From Elephas maximus indicus (lineage: Eukaryota; Chordata; Mammalia; Proboscidea; Elephantidae): a DNA stretch of 64,000 nucleotides. Position 1 is the first letter of the stretch. Every line of letters begins with the position of its first letter. The DNA lies in contig NC_064826.1 in the NCBI RefSeq assembly GCF_024166365.1, positions 23,584,001 through 23,648,000 of the forward strand, read 5' to 3'. Of the stretch, positions 31,851 through 43,881 are shown piece by piece. The position numbers and the translations under genes are program-made. The notes below the pieces were generated by a model. The model was given only the letters and a program-made list of their open reading frames with translations. It was not told the origin of the DNA and did no database searches.

Positions 31851-34761
31851 AATATCAAGTAAATGATTGTTGGGTCAATACTTTTAACTTGCAATTGTCA
31901 ATTACTTTTTACTTCCTTTAAGTGTTGTATGATCACAATTTTGGAAAATAATTTGTGGAGATATTTTTATTTTCCAGAAAAAAATTTATGGATTAACACT
32001 CTTCTGAAGTTTACACAGGTAGTTACTGACAAAACCAGAATGAAAACATATATCTTCAGATAATTCAGCACAAATCTTATGTAATTTTTATGACGCATGT
32101 GTGTAAAATCTACCACTACACAATAATGACTTTGGTGAGTTATCTCTATACCTAAATCATATTGTTCTCAAATCACTGGCTCCTCTAAGATGATAATATG
32201 TTCTATCCCATATTCAAAGTCTCTTCTTACAAAATCATAATGGTTTTAAGGATTCAAATGCAGTTTAAATAAAGACATAGGTAGCAAGGAGAAAAGAAAA
32301 AAAAAATCATTCTTGTTCGTCCAGTGCAAATACACGGTTTTCATAGAAGAATTTCAGTTTAGTTCCCTTTAAAATGGTGTCTAGTTAACAGACTCTGACT
32401 TAGTTACCCTCATATTTTTGTTCAAAAATCCAAGATGAAGAAAATAAAAGATCAGAAATCAACCCACTCTGGAAACCAACGTAATGCCTAAAAACCCAGA
32501 AAAATTTCATTAACTATAAGTGATGAAAGCCACTGGAGAAAAATAACCTATGGCCCACCTGTACTTCAACTTATGAAAAGAACAAACCATCTGTCTATGA
32601 CAGTACAGAAAAGACAATTTAACCTCTCCTACTTTTGCCAGTTTTTTTACTTTTGCCCAGTAAGTCAGAGGAACAGGTTTGTATGAATAAGAAAGCTGGG
32701 TAGTCAACCCTCTATCACATGGTAAATATTCCTATGCTGTCCTCCTTCTTTCCACTTTTCAACCACTCCATCCCAGAACTCTGCTGCCCAAGATCACCAA
32801 ACCTATTGCTCTAGTTGCCTGCATCATGGTAGAGGCTTAAACTCCCACAAAGATTCCACTATACTGTAGCAGATCAACACTAGGTGAAAGTTGGCTAGAT
32901 GCTGGAACTGGGCTAGACCTTGGCAGTAGAACCTGCCCTCCAGGTGTAAGTCTAAGGATTTGATCAGCACCCAGGTGAAGAGGGAGCGGAGCCTCAGGCA
33001 ATCCATAGTTTTTCTCAGTTGGCAAATTCTGGGTATAGTCAGATCTCTTTTCTTTTAAAGAAAGATAAACAGAAAAAAAAAACCCCAAAATATATGAGTA
33101 TTTTAAAAAGAAAATCACACAGTGAAAGAGGATAACATAATATAAAAAAGTAGTAGTAAATCAATAATTAGAGAACACCTTTAAAACTTCATTATTTATA
33201 AGTTGATAAAGGTGAGGCATCCAATAAACTGGAGCAGAAAGACATAGAAAAGTGTGAAGATAAAAGACAATGGGAAGAAAAAAATTTTTTGAACCTACAA
33301 AATAAGACACAAAGATGACAAAACTGAGATAAAAAGGGAATGGAATGAAAAATAAATGTGGAAAGAAAAGACCTGAAAGGAACTGAAAGCAAACTGATGG
33401 AATTGAAATCTTTATCGGCAGCTAAAATCACCAGAATTTATTCTACTAAAAAATAATCTGAAAGGACATTTTTACTTTGATTGGTAGACAGAAACTAGAG
33501 AATAAAAACTAACAATAATACATTTTCTGGGGGAAGAAAGCAAAATGTTTGCAATAGAAGAAATGATTAAGTCATAATCTGGTAAATTCTTATGCGGATC
33601 ACAAAAAGACAAAGATCAAAACAGAAGTACTTTTGAAGACTTTTCTCTGTTTCTGCGTAAAATCAATGGGAAAAAAAACCTCACATCTCCAAAAACATTA
33701 TATTCCCCAGGAGAAGACAAAAATAAGTTAAATGAAAGTTGTAACATTTAAGGCACAGGAAGAACGCAAATGGAGGTCTCTGGTTGGGGATAATACGTGT
33801 TCTTGTGCACGTGTGTGCGTGTGCGTGCACTGTGGGGAGAGTGATTAGAAGAGTGGTCCAAATTTTAGAAGAATGGAAGAATGTCCACTAATGAACGTAC
33901 GTCAATGTGCACCACCAGAACTGCAGTGCAGGGGTTTCTGGTTCAATAGTGGCGATGTACAGAGCATTTGAAGCTGAAAAATTGGAAAAGTGAGTAAGTG
34001 ATATGACTGTTATGTGCCCTATTCTCATCCGCAGCAGTGTTCCTGCCATGCTTTTAGGTTACCTTGGAGGGGTTCCTGATTAAATGTTCACTTTATCATA
34101 TGACTCAACTCATGTGCTTTCATGAGACTGGATCAGAGACAGCTGCCTGTCCCCACATCAGCGATTTGTAGGCTGGTGGTGAATAGGAAGTTGCTTCATG
34201 CTGAATATTGATGGACAGCCCAAGTTCTCCTTTATGAGACGCATTGGGGAAGGAAGCAGACAGAAGGAAGGATAAAAGCTAAGAGAGAAATGGAGAAAAG
34301 GCAGTAGGGAGAAGCATGTAGCAACACGGGACAAAAAATAGCAGAAATCATGAACTAGAGAGAAGAAGCAGTGGGAGAATTGGTTGTAATAATAGAATAG
34401 TCACCCTAGACTTGAAGGGAAGAGAGGAAGTGGCTACCAGAACTCCCAGAGAGTAGCTGTGTGGAGATGCAGCCTCCAATGTGTTGTGGAATGCAGTCCA
34501 CACAACATGGATGGAACCCTGAGAAAAAATACCTGACCTCATTTCTCCAGGCTTCCAATCTCCTGCTGTTGCCTCCCTTAGGTGGATTCCAGGTGGGAGC
34601 CAGAGGGCAAGAGAGTTGCTGATATAGTTCATATAAGTTAGGTCAGCCTGACTCAGGGCAGGAAGAATTAAAAACAAAAAACCCAAATCACAACAGTAAT
34701 CCAACATAAGTAAGAAAAGGTCTGAACTACTATGACGAAAAGAAATCTCGCAAATAATTGA
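31851..34761. other. no recognised feature; long AT-rich stretch
   Basis: About 2.9 kb without a SINE, RTE or LTR. Minus-strand frames up to 119 codons (34707-34348) show no domain, signal or splice context I can support. A short (GT)n-like tract sits at 33805-33830. Either single-copy DNA or repeats too old to recognise. Confidence 0.45.
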
Positions 34762-35113
34762 GTGTTGGTGTTGCTAGCTGCTGTTGAGTGGGCTCCAACT
34801 CATGGTGACCACATGCACAACAGAACAAAACACCACTGGTCTTACACCATCCTCATGACGGCTGACATGTTTGAGTCCCTTGTTGTCTTCCAACCTAGGG
34901 GGGCATATCTTTTGCACTATATAGGACAATATTCTGTTGTCATCCATATGGTTTTTATTGGCTAATATCAGGAGTAGATTGCCAGGCCTTTCTTCCTAGT
35001 CTGTCTTAGTCTTGATTCTCTGCTGATACCTGTCTGCCATGGGTGACACTGTTGGTATTTGAAATATTGATCCACTGCATCATACAACCCACCATAACAG
35101 GAAAAACTGACAG
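34762..35113 (-). mobile_element. internally deleted RTE LINE derivative (5' + 3' ends only)
   Basis: On the minus strand, about 220 bp of RTE 5' region (35113-34893, with TATCAGCAGAGAATC and GACTAAGACAGACTAGGAAG) join at about 34890 to about 130 bp of the 3' end (GTCATGAGGATGGTGTAAGA, CATGAGTTGGAGCCCACTC). The deletion joins sites different from those in the 18645 and 2150 copies. Confidence 0.78.
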
Positions 35114-35353
35114 GAGGGTGGTAGACATAAATATTTAGATAGATAAAATGTTACCTACAAAAATTAGATTAGTTTCATACGTCCTTTCTATAACACTGCA
35201 TTTCAGAATTCAAAGGAGAAATGTCTTTTCAAGGAATTCTCAGCTTGAAACCTTGTGAATGGACTTTAGACATTTCTTGAATTATAAAAAGTCATGCAAG
35301 TTTTTGTTAATATTATGTGTAGAAGAATACTTGTTTTCAATATAGAAGCCCAT

Positions 35354-35948
35354 GTTGTCGTTGTTGCTAGGTGCCATCGAGTTGTTTCTAACTCATAGCA
35401 ACCCCATGCACAACAAAACAAAACACTTCCTGGCCCTGCACCATCCTCACAATTGTTGCTAAGCTTGAGCCCATTGTTGCAGCTACTGTCAGTCCATCTC
35501 ATTGAGGGTCTTCTCCTTTTTCCCTGACCCTCCACTTTACCAAGCGTGATGTCCTTCTCCAAGGCCTGATCCCTTCTGATAACATGTCCAAAGTATGTGA
35601 GACATAGTCTCCCCATCCTTGCTTCTAAGAGGGTTCTGGTTGTACATGGTCCAAGCCAGATCTGTTCGTTCTTTTGGCAGTCCATGGTATATTCAATGTT
35701 CTTCACCAACACCACAATTCAAAGCAGTCAATTCTTCTTTGGTCTTCCTTATTCACTGTCCAGCTTTCATATGCATAAGAGGCAATTGAAAACACCATGG
35801 CTTGGGTCAGGCACACCTTAGTCTTCAAGGTGACATCTTTGCTTTTCAACACTTGAAAGAGGTTTTTTGAAGCTGATTTGCCCAAAGCAATGCGTCCTTT
35901 GATTTCTTGACTGCTGCTTCCATGGGTGTTGATTGTGGATCCAAGTAG
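35354..35948 (-). mobile_element. RTE LINE 3' fragment, 5'-truncated
   Basis: Last about 595 bp of the RTE on the minus strand, ending in the (AAC)-like tail at 35354. Minus frames 35885-35703 (KSKDVTLKTKVCLTQAM) and 35715 downward (LCLTYFGHVIRRDQALEKDI) carry the C-terminal ORF with stops. No convincing TSD. Confidence 0.85.
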
Positions 35949-36262
35949 TAGAAGTAGCTATACAAATGTAATATAGTCCCATATTAAGAAAACATATCCT
36001 ACTATAAGCTGCTCATAAGAAACACATCCAGAAAAATTAAAAAAAAAAAAAAAGAAAAATTAGAGGTTGGAAATTATAGGGCACACAAAAATTAATCAGA
36101 AGTTTATAACCAACGACAGTAATTTATGAAAAAAATTATTCAAGCCAAAATACATTAAAACAACAAAGAGATTTGTTTTCCATTGATAAAAAGACCAATT
36201 CAGTTAAACTTTTATGTGCTAAAAATTAAATTTAGATTAATAGTTAGAAATATAATTGTGGG
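35949..36262. other. AT-rich, weak L1 resemblance
   Basis: GCTGCTCATAAGAAACACAT resembles a sense L1 ORF2 segment; too decayed to assign firmly. Confidence 0.35.
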
Positions 36263-36461
36263 AGGAGCCCTGGTGGCAAAGTGGTTAAGTGCTTGGCTGC
36301 TAACCAAAAGGTTGGTGGTTTCAAATTACCCAGCCCCTCCGTAGGAGAAAAATGTGTTAGTCTGCTTCATAAAGATTTACAGCCTTGGAAACCCTATGGG
36401 GCAGTTCTACTCCAACCTACAGGGTCACTGTGAGTCGGAATCTACTAGACAGCAACAGGTG
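36263..36461 (+). mobile_element. AfroSINE type A, full length
   Basis: GGAGGAGCCCTGGTGGCAAA head, CTCCGTAGGAGAAAAATG, ATAAAGATTTACAGCCTTGG and tail ACTGTGAGTCGGAATCTACT. Confidence 0.92.
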
Positions 36462-37019
36462 TAATTCTGGGAGAGAAATACAAGAATGTCTCTTGGACTT
36501 TGACAGATGTTAAACAAAAATTAATATGCATATGGAATGTTTTACTGTTTTTCTAAAGTTTAAAATAGATATTAAACATTTTTATTAATGAAATTGTAAT
36601 TTTTTTATTGAGAGATATTGATATATTTTAATAAGCTCAGAGAGATATAGTCTATAACACATGATGTAAAAACTGAATCCCAAAATATTATATTTAATTC
36701 CCTAAATTGTTTGGGAATTACTGGGGAGGGTTGGAAAGAAAGACTTATAATTTGTCTATACATTTCATCTGGAAGAAGAATAAAGCTATGGCTTAAAGAT
36801 AAAAATGTGTTATATATTAACTATTTTAAACATATTATATATTTTCCAACATTACAATGTTAGAGTAGGTAAAAATCATATGGTTCTGGCATAGTAATCA
36901 GCAAACAGCTCAGGAATAAGCCCAAAAGACCCTCTGGTGTGATAATAACAATTAAATCATTTTTATAAAAATCATAACAACAACAGCGTAAACATTTGAG
37001 AACACTGCACAAGGCTACT
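36462..37019 (+). mobile_element. possible decayed L1 ORF2 sequence (sense)
   Basis: The block near 36880-36935 (ATATGGTTCTGGCATAGTAA, then GGAATAAGCCCAAAAG) resembles L1 ORF2. The rest is AT-rich and uncertain. Confidence 0.35.
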
Positions 37020-37480
37020 CTGAATAAATTATTTTACAGCCTCCCTTGCAGTTAGGCATGACCATGTGAGATTTTGGCCAATGGAATGCTAGTGGAAGTG
37101 ATGTATTCAAATTTTTTTTAAGTGAAATGGCTTGTCCTTCTCCTCTTTTCCTTCTAGTAGCTGGCTAGAGATGGAGACCCTAGTGGCATAGTGGTTAAGA
37201 CCTATGGCTGCTAATCAAAGAGTCAGAAGTTCAAATCCACCAGGTGCTCCTTGGAAACTCTATCGGGCAGTTCTTCTCTGTCCTATAGGGTCGCTATGAG
37301 TTGGAATCGACTTGGTGGCAGTGAGTTTGCTTTTTTTGTTTGAGCTGGCTAAAATATAGATGTAATGGCTGGAGCTGGATCAGCCAACTTGGATCAAGAA
37401 GTGGAAGCCAAATGTTAAAGATGGCGGAGCAACAAACCAGAAAAAGCTTGGCTTCGAAATGTTTGTGGACGCAACATTCT
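37020..37480 (+). repeat. unassigned old repeat split by an AfroSINE
   Basis: The pieces 37020-37170 (GCATGACCATGTGAGATTTT, GCCAATGGAATGCTAGTGGA) and 37338-37480 (GTAATGGCTGGAGCTGGATC, AAGATGGCGGAGCAACAAAC) read as one dispersed repeat, perhaps related to 8560-8900. Family unknown to me. Confidence 0.4.
37171..37337 (+). mobile_element. AfroSINE type A, short variant
   Basis: GGAGACCCTAGTGGCATAGT head, CAGAAGTTCAAATCCACCAG, tail GCTATGAGTTGGAATCGACT and GTTTGC plus T-run. Confidence 0.92.
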
Positions 37481-37689
37481 TCTTATCCATGGACTGTTTG
37501 TCTTTTCAGTAACATATGGAGGACAAACACTGCTGTTTTGGTCCTGATTATGTTGCCACTTTGTAGGTTTTCTCTCACTGAAAGGTAAACAATCCCAGTA
37601 TCTGTTTTAGTTCTTTCTTCCTTTTTTTTTTGGTAATATGGTTGTGTTTGATTCTATACATTGTCACTAAAATTAGAAGTTGAGACAAA

Positions 37690-38560
37690 GCTATCCATAA
37701 TAATAGGTTTCGTGCTTTTGAAACATTTTTGAGATATTTTAGATATACAAAAACATAAGAATAATATAATAAATACCCAAAATGACCACCAAACTTAGAG
37801 CATAAAACATTTAAAATATATTTTTTGTATTTCCTGATGTACTCCTTGCTGATGTGCTCAATATTCCCTTGCACGAGTTCCTATTTTCACTACAGTAGCT
37901 CATAGTATGGTTTTTCAGTTTATTTAATTTCATTCACATATAGGGCAACATGATGTATGTAGACTCTGGTAGGTTGTTCACCACCCCCCCTCTAATTTTC
38001 ACTGTTTTTGAGATTGATCCATGACGATTTTCTTCCCTCTAGTTCATTTATTTTCACTGCTTTACCTATTAGAGACTACATTATAATTCATTGATCACTT
38101 TTCTTTTTGATGGTCATTTGTCTTTTTCTATTTTTTATGTAAAAAACAACGCTGTTATGAGCAATCTTGTATGTCTTTTTGACCACAAATGCCAATTTCA
38201 TTAGTACAAGGTGGCATAGGAAATTCTAGGTCATAGTATATGTGCATGTTTACCTTTACTACTTTTTGCCAAATTTTACAGTAAAGTTAAAAGTTTTCCA
38301 CATCCATGTCAACACTTAGTATTGTCAAATTAAAAAAAAAATAAACAACAAAGAACTATTACATGTGTCTTGTAATTTCTTTTTACTTTGATTTGCATTT
38401 AATTTGTATTAACAATATGGCAAATCTTTTTATTTTTGTGTGTCTCTGTGTGTGTGCTTAGCCATTAAGTTTTCCCATCTGTGATTTGCCTGACTACATC
38501 TTTGCACATATTTTAATCAATCATTTGCCATTTTCGTAATGATTTGTTGGAGAGGACTGC
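37690..38560 (-). mobile_element. old L1 3' UTR fragment, antisense
   Basis: Antisense L1 3' UTR order: CCATGACGATTTTCTTCCCT, GACTACATTATAATTCATTG, CAACGCTGTTATGAGCAATC, AGGTCATAGTATATGTGCAT, CACATCCATGTCAACACTTA. No coding capacity. Confidence 0.65.
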
Positions 38561-39129
38561 ATTCTTTGCTTTAGAAATGTCCCCAGCTAATCAATAACTA
38601 AATCTCCTTTGGAAGGTCTCTCCTACTGTATCAGCGGTATTTTTAGTACTATGGGAAAACCAGTGTCCCCAGGCAGAGTTTCATCTACTAAAAACTTGAG
38701 AGAGGGACAACTTTTCCAATTTTGCCCTTGTACTCTGTTTTTCATAGTTAGAACCTCTGTCAGCTCAGAGTTTGTAAGGTATAATGCTGATAAAATGACA
38801 CATTTTTTTTTTTTCCTTTCTTTTTTCTTTTCCCCCTGTAACTGGCTGTCATGCAGGTTTCTTTCCAGACTTGTGGAATTGCTGACATAAAAAAGACAGG
38901 GAGACCTTAGAAACAGGAACAGATCAATGAGGCCACGCCTGCTATTCCTGTCCTAGATTGGCGACCATGTTCTAGTACTCTCCGACAGCAGTAGTGGTTT
39001 TAGGCCCTTAGCTCATTCACCACTGGGTGCTTCTCCTCAAAGGCCCTGGTGTGTTCCTAAACCACATTTATTATTCATCAAATACTAGGGTGTACAAGTC
39101 CTGACTAGAATAAAATCAATCTACATCTA
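38561..39129. other. no recognised feature
   Basis: The 93-codon frame at 38609-38890 includes a T-rich run and has no domain. Nothing assignable. Confidence 0.4.
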
Positions 39130-39690
39130 CTTTCATTTTACATTTTGAAAAGAGGTTTGCTTTAATCCTTTAAAAAAAAAACTTTAATGTTTTGTATAAT
39201 ACATTTACATGATTCCAAATTCAAAGAGTACTTAAGAGAACACAAGTAAAAGTCTCCATCTCATTTCTGTCTCATTCTTCCTTTTCTCAGGCAAACAATA
39301 TAATCAATTTTACATTTATATCTAAAGCTATTTTTATCCATATGGAAATATAAAAGCATTCTATTCACATGGATATGTACTGTAGTAGGCAGCCCTGGTG
39401 GCGCAGTGGTTAAGAATGCAGCTGCTAACCAGGAAGGTTGACAGTTTGAATCCACCAACCGCCCCTCGGAAACCCTATGGGACAGTTCTATCTGTCCTAT
39501 AGGGTTGCTATGAATCGGAATCAATCAATGGCAAAGGGTTTGGTTTTTTTGGGGGGGGAAGTTTTGACCATGCAGCTTTATTTTTTTTTTAATTTTTATG
39601 TAGTCTAATTTACCTTTTTTTTTTCTTTCTTTTTTAAGGGTTTTTGGGGTTTATGGCATATTTAGAAAAATATCCTTCAGTATTTTTTAC
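39130..39690 (-). mobile_element. old L1 3' region fragment, antisense, with SINE insertion
   Basis: ACATGATTCCAAATTCAAAG, AAGTCTCCATCTCATTTCTG and AATATAAAAGCATTCTATTC resemble an antisense L1 3' UTR. It is split by the SINE at 39387-39552. Confidence 0.5.
39387..39552 (+). mobile_element. AfroSINE type A, short variant
   Basis: GGCAGCCCTGGTGGCGCAGT head with a good A box, GAATCCACCAACCGCCCCTC, tail GCTATGAATCGGAATCAATC. Confidence 0.92.
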
Positions 39691-39706
39691 ACTCCTGTGG
39701 GTTATT

Positions 39707-39874
39707 GGAAACCCTGGTGGTGTAATCGTTAAGAGCTATGATTTCTAACCAAAATGTCGGCAGTTCAAATCCACCAGGTGCTCCTTGGAAACTCTATGGG
39801 GTGGTTCTACCCTGTCTTATAGGGTCACTATCAGTAGAAATCTGGTTGACGGCCACGAGTTTGGTTTTTGTTAT
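39707..39874 (+). mobile_element. AfroSINE type A, short variant, with TSD
   Basis: GGAAACCCTGGTGGTGTAAT head and tail ending GAGTTTGGTTTTTG. Duplications GGGTTATT at 39699-39706 and 39875-39882 flank it. Confidence 0.92.
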
Positions 39875-39882
39875 GGGTTATT

Positions 39883-40698
39883 AATATTGTTATGATTTTA
39901 AGATTTATACTTTTGATTTTTTTATTTTCCTGAAAGTTGTAGAAAACACTTCAATGTATTCCCAGAAGCAACTATCACATGAATGTCTCACAAACAGGCT
40001 TAGGGCTAACAGAGCATCTTCACCAAAGATGTTATAGTAGTGTTTCTCATTTTGAGTAGCACATGGGATTCTTTAAAAAAAAAAAACAAACATTTCCATG
40101 AACTCCTAGAACACATCCACTGGCATGAGCCCCATTTTGAGAAGTCCTTACTTAAGAACTAGGAACTCTTTCATTGGAAATGTATTTATCATAAGTTATA
40201 AATAGGAAGTAGTTTTGGTTTTTATAAATGACATTTGTTTTAGGTCATCAGAAAATCGAAATCAAAGAAACAAACATTGTAGAAAATCTGGATCCCAGGA
40301 ATTGGGCCACTAATATTCCAAGAGTCAATAGACTCACTTCTAGGAACTCTATAGTAGATGGAGGTGATGCTTCAAAAAGACTGGTCCTTGGGTTATATCT
40401 ATATCCCGGAGGTGTCCCGGCTCTTTTGTGTCCCTTCATTGGGTCTTTTACAGCCCAGTTTGGTCCTAAGGTATAGGTTGAAAAGCTCCTCCATGTCACC
40501 TAGGACTTGTGAATCTCCTTTTATGGAAGGAACTACTTTCACTAGGTCTGTAGAGATGTGAGCCAGGGTCAGGACAATATTTCCTCTCATGTGACTGGAG
40601 GCCATCATTTGCTTGGTGAGCCATCCCTAAGCCATCACCTAGCTCCTGGGTACTAACTCACACGTACATGCTTGGTTACCTCTCACTCCTGAGTGCTT
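39883..40698. other. no recognised repeat; overlapping frames near 40228-40608
   Basis: 40228-40608 is less AT-rich than its surroundings and holds frames of 67 to 83 codons on both strands, none with a domain I recognise. It could be an unrecognised repeat, a pseudogene or chance. No splice context is supportable. Confidence 0.35.
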
Positions 40699-41025
40699 GT
40701 TGCTGTTGAGTGCAGTCAGGGTGATTCTGACTCAAGGCAACCCTATATGACAGAGTAGACTGACTCAAGGCGACCCCATATGACCCCATAAGCTGTAATC
40801 GTTACGGGAGCAGATAGCCAGGTCTTTTCTCTTGAGGAGGCTCTGATAGGTTTGAATTTCCAGCCTTTCAGTTAGCAGTTGAATGCTTAACTATTGGGCC
40901 CCCAGGGCTTCTTCTCACCAGTAATCAAACAGTCCTGATTTCAAGCAGTAGCTTTAACTACCAGCTTGTTTTCTACTCACAGGCAAGTCCCTTAACCTTT
41001 TTGACTGCCATTAATAAACAGTGTT
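40657..41025 (+). repeat. local duplication, copy 1 (interrupted by an AfroSINE)
   Basis: ACATGCTTGGTTACCTCTCA (40667-40686) and AAACAGTCCTGATTTCAAGC to CATTAATAAACAGTG (40927-41023) recur in order at 42832-42977. Here a SINE splits the unit; in copy 2 it is whole. Confidence 0.75.
40699..40914 (-). mobile_element. AfroSINE, minus strand, with internal duplication
   Basis: Head AAGAAGCCCTGGGGGCCCAA at 40914. The tail region TGACTCAAGGC...CCATATGAC occurs twice (40725-40755 and 40760-40787), a small tandem duplication inside the SINE. Confidence 0.85.
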
Positions 41026-41173
41026 TTCCCTCTCAGCCTATTGAACTCAGCTCTTCCTGGGTCCCCTCCAAGACTCTCTGAGTTCTTATAAGGATAGAAA
41101 CCCCAGCATTTTAACCCTAGGACCCAAGTATGTTTTAGTTATTAAACTAAACCTTTTTCCCATTACCTCATTA

Positions 41174-41325
41174 AACCAAACCAGACTCATTGATTCCAAC
41201 TCATATTGACCCTATAGGACAGAGTAGAACTGTCCCATAGGGTTTCCAAGAAGTGGCTGGTGGATTCAAACTGCCAACCTTTTGGTTACAGCCATAACTC
41301 TTAACCACTGCACCACCAGGGCTCT
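41174..41325 (-). mobile_element. AfroSINE type A, short variant
   Basis: AGAGCCCTGGTGGTGCAGTG head at 41325, GGTTGGCAGTTTGAATCCAC, tail GAGTTGGAATCAATGAGTCT. Confidence 0.9.
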
Positions 41326-41458
41326 GTATTATCTCATTAAAGCAAAGGAAAAAAGTGTCTTCTCCCCTAGTTTGTTCTTTCCCCTCTCTTAATTGGGTTT
41401 GATGGTTCATCCAAAAAAGCTTGATGAACCGTAATAAAGTGGCTTTAGCTCTTAGAGT

Positions 41459-41515
41459 AAAACCCACTCCCACTGCCATCAAGTCGATTCTGACTCATAG
41501 CGACCCAGCGACCCT
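41459..41515 (-). mobile_element. AfroSINE 3' tail fragment
   Basis: CACTGCCATCAAGTCGATTC and CTGACTCATAGCGACCC on plus; only the tail is present. Confidence 0.75.
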
Positions 41516-42825
41516 AGCTAGCTCTTAGAATACAAAACCTTAATTACCCAGTTTTGAAAAGCAGACAGGTTTTCCTCTCACCCTAGATAGTAGTGGACAC
41601 TATTTTTTTAAATTTTCGATATGTTTCCTTTTCCAGAAATGTTCAGAAGGACTACTCCCTAAAGGAAGAAAAACACAATACAAGCTGAATTATCAGCAAT
41701 TCAATAGCTGGTCACATCCATTTGTTTGAATGCTTTCTTCACTAACTAGATTACCTCTTCCTGCAAATGGAGCCCAGTGATCAACTGTACATCCTAGGAC
41801 TTAGTACTGGTACAGAGAAGGTCCTCAGTAAATATTTGTTTAATAAATGAATGTATGTTAAATTGTGCCCTCTACTGCACCCTCTGGGTGAAGCTACCAA
41901 AGACTGGCCACTGCCTTTTGAGTATACAATTTTCATGCCAGTCTTTTGCTGGTACCAGTACACCCCTGGAGATTTCAACTACATGGTTCTCCCTTGAGAT
42001 GATTCACTGCCTTCTTCTAGCTGTGTCCTCTCTTCTCTACCCAGGATGCTGGTAACCATCCTGGGCCATTTTAATTACAGCTTCAGTGCCAGGAATAAGG
42101 TATCAATATAGCCTTCTCTGACTTTCCAGAACTTGAGCCAAGAAAATGACTGTGCCTTCTCAAAAAATGACTTTTCCAATCTCTTTGGGAATCTTGTTTT
42201 ACCCTTGCCTATTGGCTGTCTTCCTGGATAAAGTAAGTATAATTTTGTCCAGGGATGGATTACCCAATAAGCCAGGTATGCACAGGCCCAATTGTGCCTT
42301 TCTACCAATCTCCAGTGCCCAATTTCATTGGTCCCCCACCATGTCAAAAATGTGGTGAAACACATGTGAAATTGCTCACCACAGATTAGCAAGTAAATAC
42401 AATTAAGCCCATGCATCTCTTGTGCAATATAAGCTGTTGACTACCATGCTTACTGGTTAATCTGCTCTTGACTTTGTCCTAACCCTGTAGCCCTACCTAC
42501 TCCACACTGGTAAGGGAAATGGGTTTCTTAATTCATGCTCATTAGGTACTGAACAATGGTTAAGACACAGAGCTCTAGCCAAAGGTCCTGTCTTGTGCCC
42601 TTTGTACGTATCCATAACCTAAAAATCCATAGCCTGGAGCGTCATTTTCAATATGTTTAGCAAATGGGACATGGAGGGGGATGAGGAAGGTGATGGGATT
42701 TGGATTCCTCTCCTAGAGTCCAGATTTTTAGCTACAAAGTTAGCTTTTTTAAAGTACAGCTCTACTGGTTTTAAGTAAGCTGGTGCTGGGACCTGAGATG
42801 GATGTTTCAGAAAACCTCATGCAAT
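41516..42825. other. mostly unassigned; L2/MIR-like end near 41790-41855
   Basis: TACAGAGAAGGTCCTCAGTA and AATATTTGTTTAATAAATGA near 41810-41850 resemble an L2 3' end. The 113-codon minus frame at 42416-42075 has no domain. Nothing else assignable. Confidence 0.4.
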
Positions 42826-42826
42826 T

Positions 42827-42980
42827 CTGATGTACATGCTTGGTTACACCTCACTCCTGAATACTAACCACCACTAAACAAACAGTCCTGATTTCAAGCA
42901 TCGGCTTTAACTACCAACTAGTTTTCTACTCACAGGCAAGTCCTGTAACCTTTCTGGCTGTCATTAATAAACTGCAGAAA
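42827..42980 (+). repeat. local duplication, copy 2 (uninterrupted)
   Basis: ACATGCTTGGTTACACCTCA to GCTGTCATTAATAAACTGC, parallel to 40657-41025 without the SINE. The gap between the matching pieces is only about 30 bp here. Confidence 0.75.
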
Positions 42981-43080
42981 ATATTGCCTCTTTCTCTGAA
43001 TGTTTGTGAAGATTAAGTGATAAAATAGCTCTACAGTACGTAGCACATGGACACTCGATAAATGAAATTGTTATTACGTA
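42930..43080 (+). mobile_element. MIR SINE fragment
   Basis: CACAGGCAAGTCCTGTAACC, GAAGATTAAGTGATAAAATA, ACGTAGCACATGGACACTCG and ATAAATGAAATTGTTATTAC follow the MIR 3' half. Confidence 0.6.
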
Positions 43081-43724
43081 GCTAAGCAATGTGGCTTATT
43101 CCCAGTAAGGAAATGAAAAATGAATCTATTCATTATGGTAGTGATCAGGAATAAACATCTTTTAGAGAAAGGTAGAAGTGACAGTACTTTGAAATATTTT
43201 ATTCTGGAAAAGCTCATTTGCTCAAAAAATGGCCTTGGAATGAAATCCAATAAAATATAGGTTAAGTCCATGGAAAGAGCTAGCACAGAACCCAATAAAA
43301 CTCAATTTTATTCTTTACCTAAGCTTATAAATAAGTGCTGAAGTTGCCTTTCTCCATTTAAAGTGCTTTCAGCCAAGACAAACTACTCAAATCCTTTTAT
43401 TTTCCTTTAGCCACCCTTAAATGAACACCTTAGTTATTTCTGACATCTCTAATCCAACCTGGAGTCCTCCATATGTTCTATAGCTGCCATTTATTTTCTC
43501 CTGAGTCTAATAGTTCCTGACCCTCTAAAAGATGAATTTGGAAGCCCTCCCAGGTTTCTTACTCAGTTACTTCAGGTCGTAGAATTTACTTTGAATACTT
43601 CAAATATTTCCAAGCAGTAAACCCAAGACCTTCTACTCATGAAAGGGATATGAGGTTGGAAGGAAAACTTGCCTCATTATTTTCCAACTAAGCAATGAAG
43701 CAACAATTATGGAATCCATAAACC
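43081..43724. other. no recognised feature
   Basis: Possibly L2-like near 43430-43530 (TCTGACATCTCTAATCCAAC); otherwise nothing. Confidence 0.4.
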
Positions 43725-43881
43725 AAGCCAAACCAAACCTATTGCTATTGACTTGGTTCTGAACTGTCCCATAGGGTTTCCAAGGAACAGCTGATGGATT
43801 CGAAATGCCAATCTTGTGGTTAGCAGCTGTAGTTCATCTTAGCTTAACATAGCTCTCACCCACTGTGCCACTAAGACTCCA
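43725..43881 (-). mobile_element. AfroSINE type A with small internal duplication
   Basis: GGAGTCTTAGTGGCACAGTG head at 43881, GGCATTTCGAATCCATCAGC, tail TCAGAACCAAGTCAATAGCA and GGTTTGGTTTGGC. Confidence 0.88.

Noticed and set aside
34348..34707. 119-codon minus-strand frame
   Set aside because: No domain, signal or splice context; expected length for chance frames in a 64 kb window.
35339..35955. TAGAAG repeats as a TSD around the RTE fragment 35354-35948
   Set aside because: Only six bases and off the element edges; not above chance.
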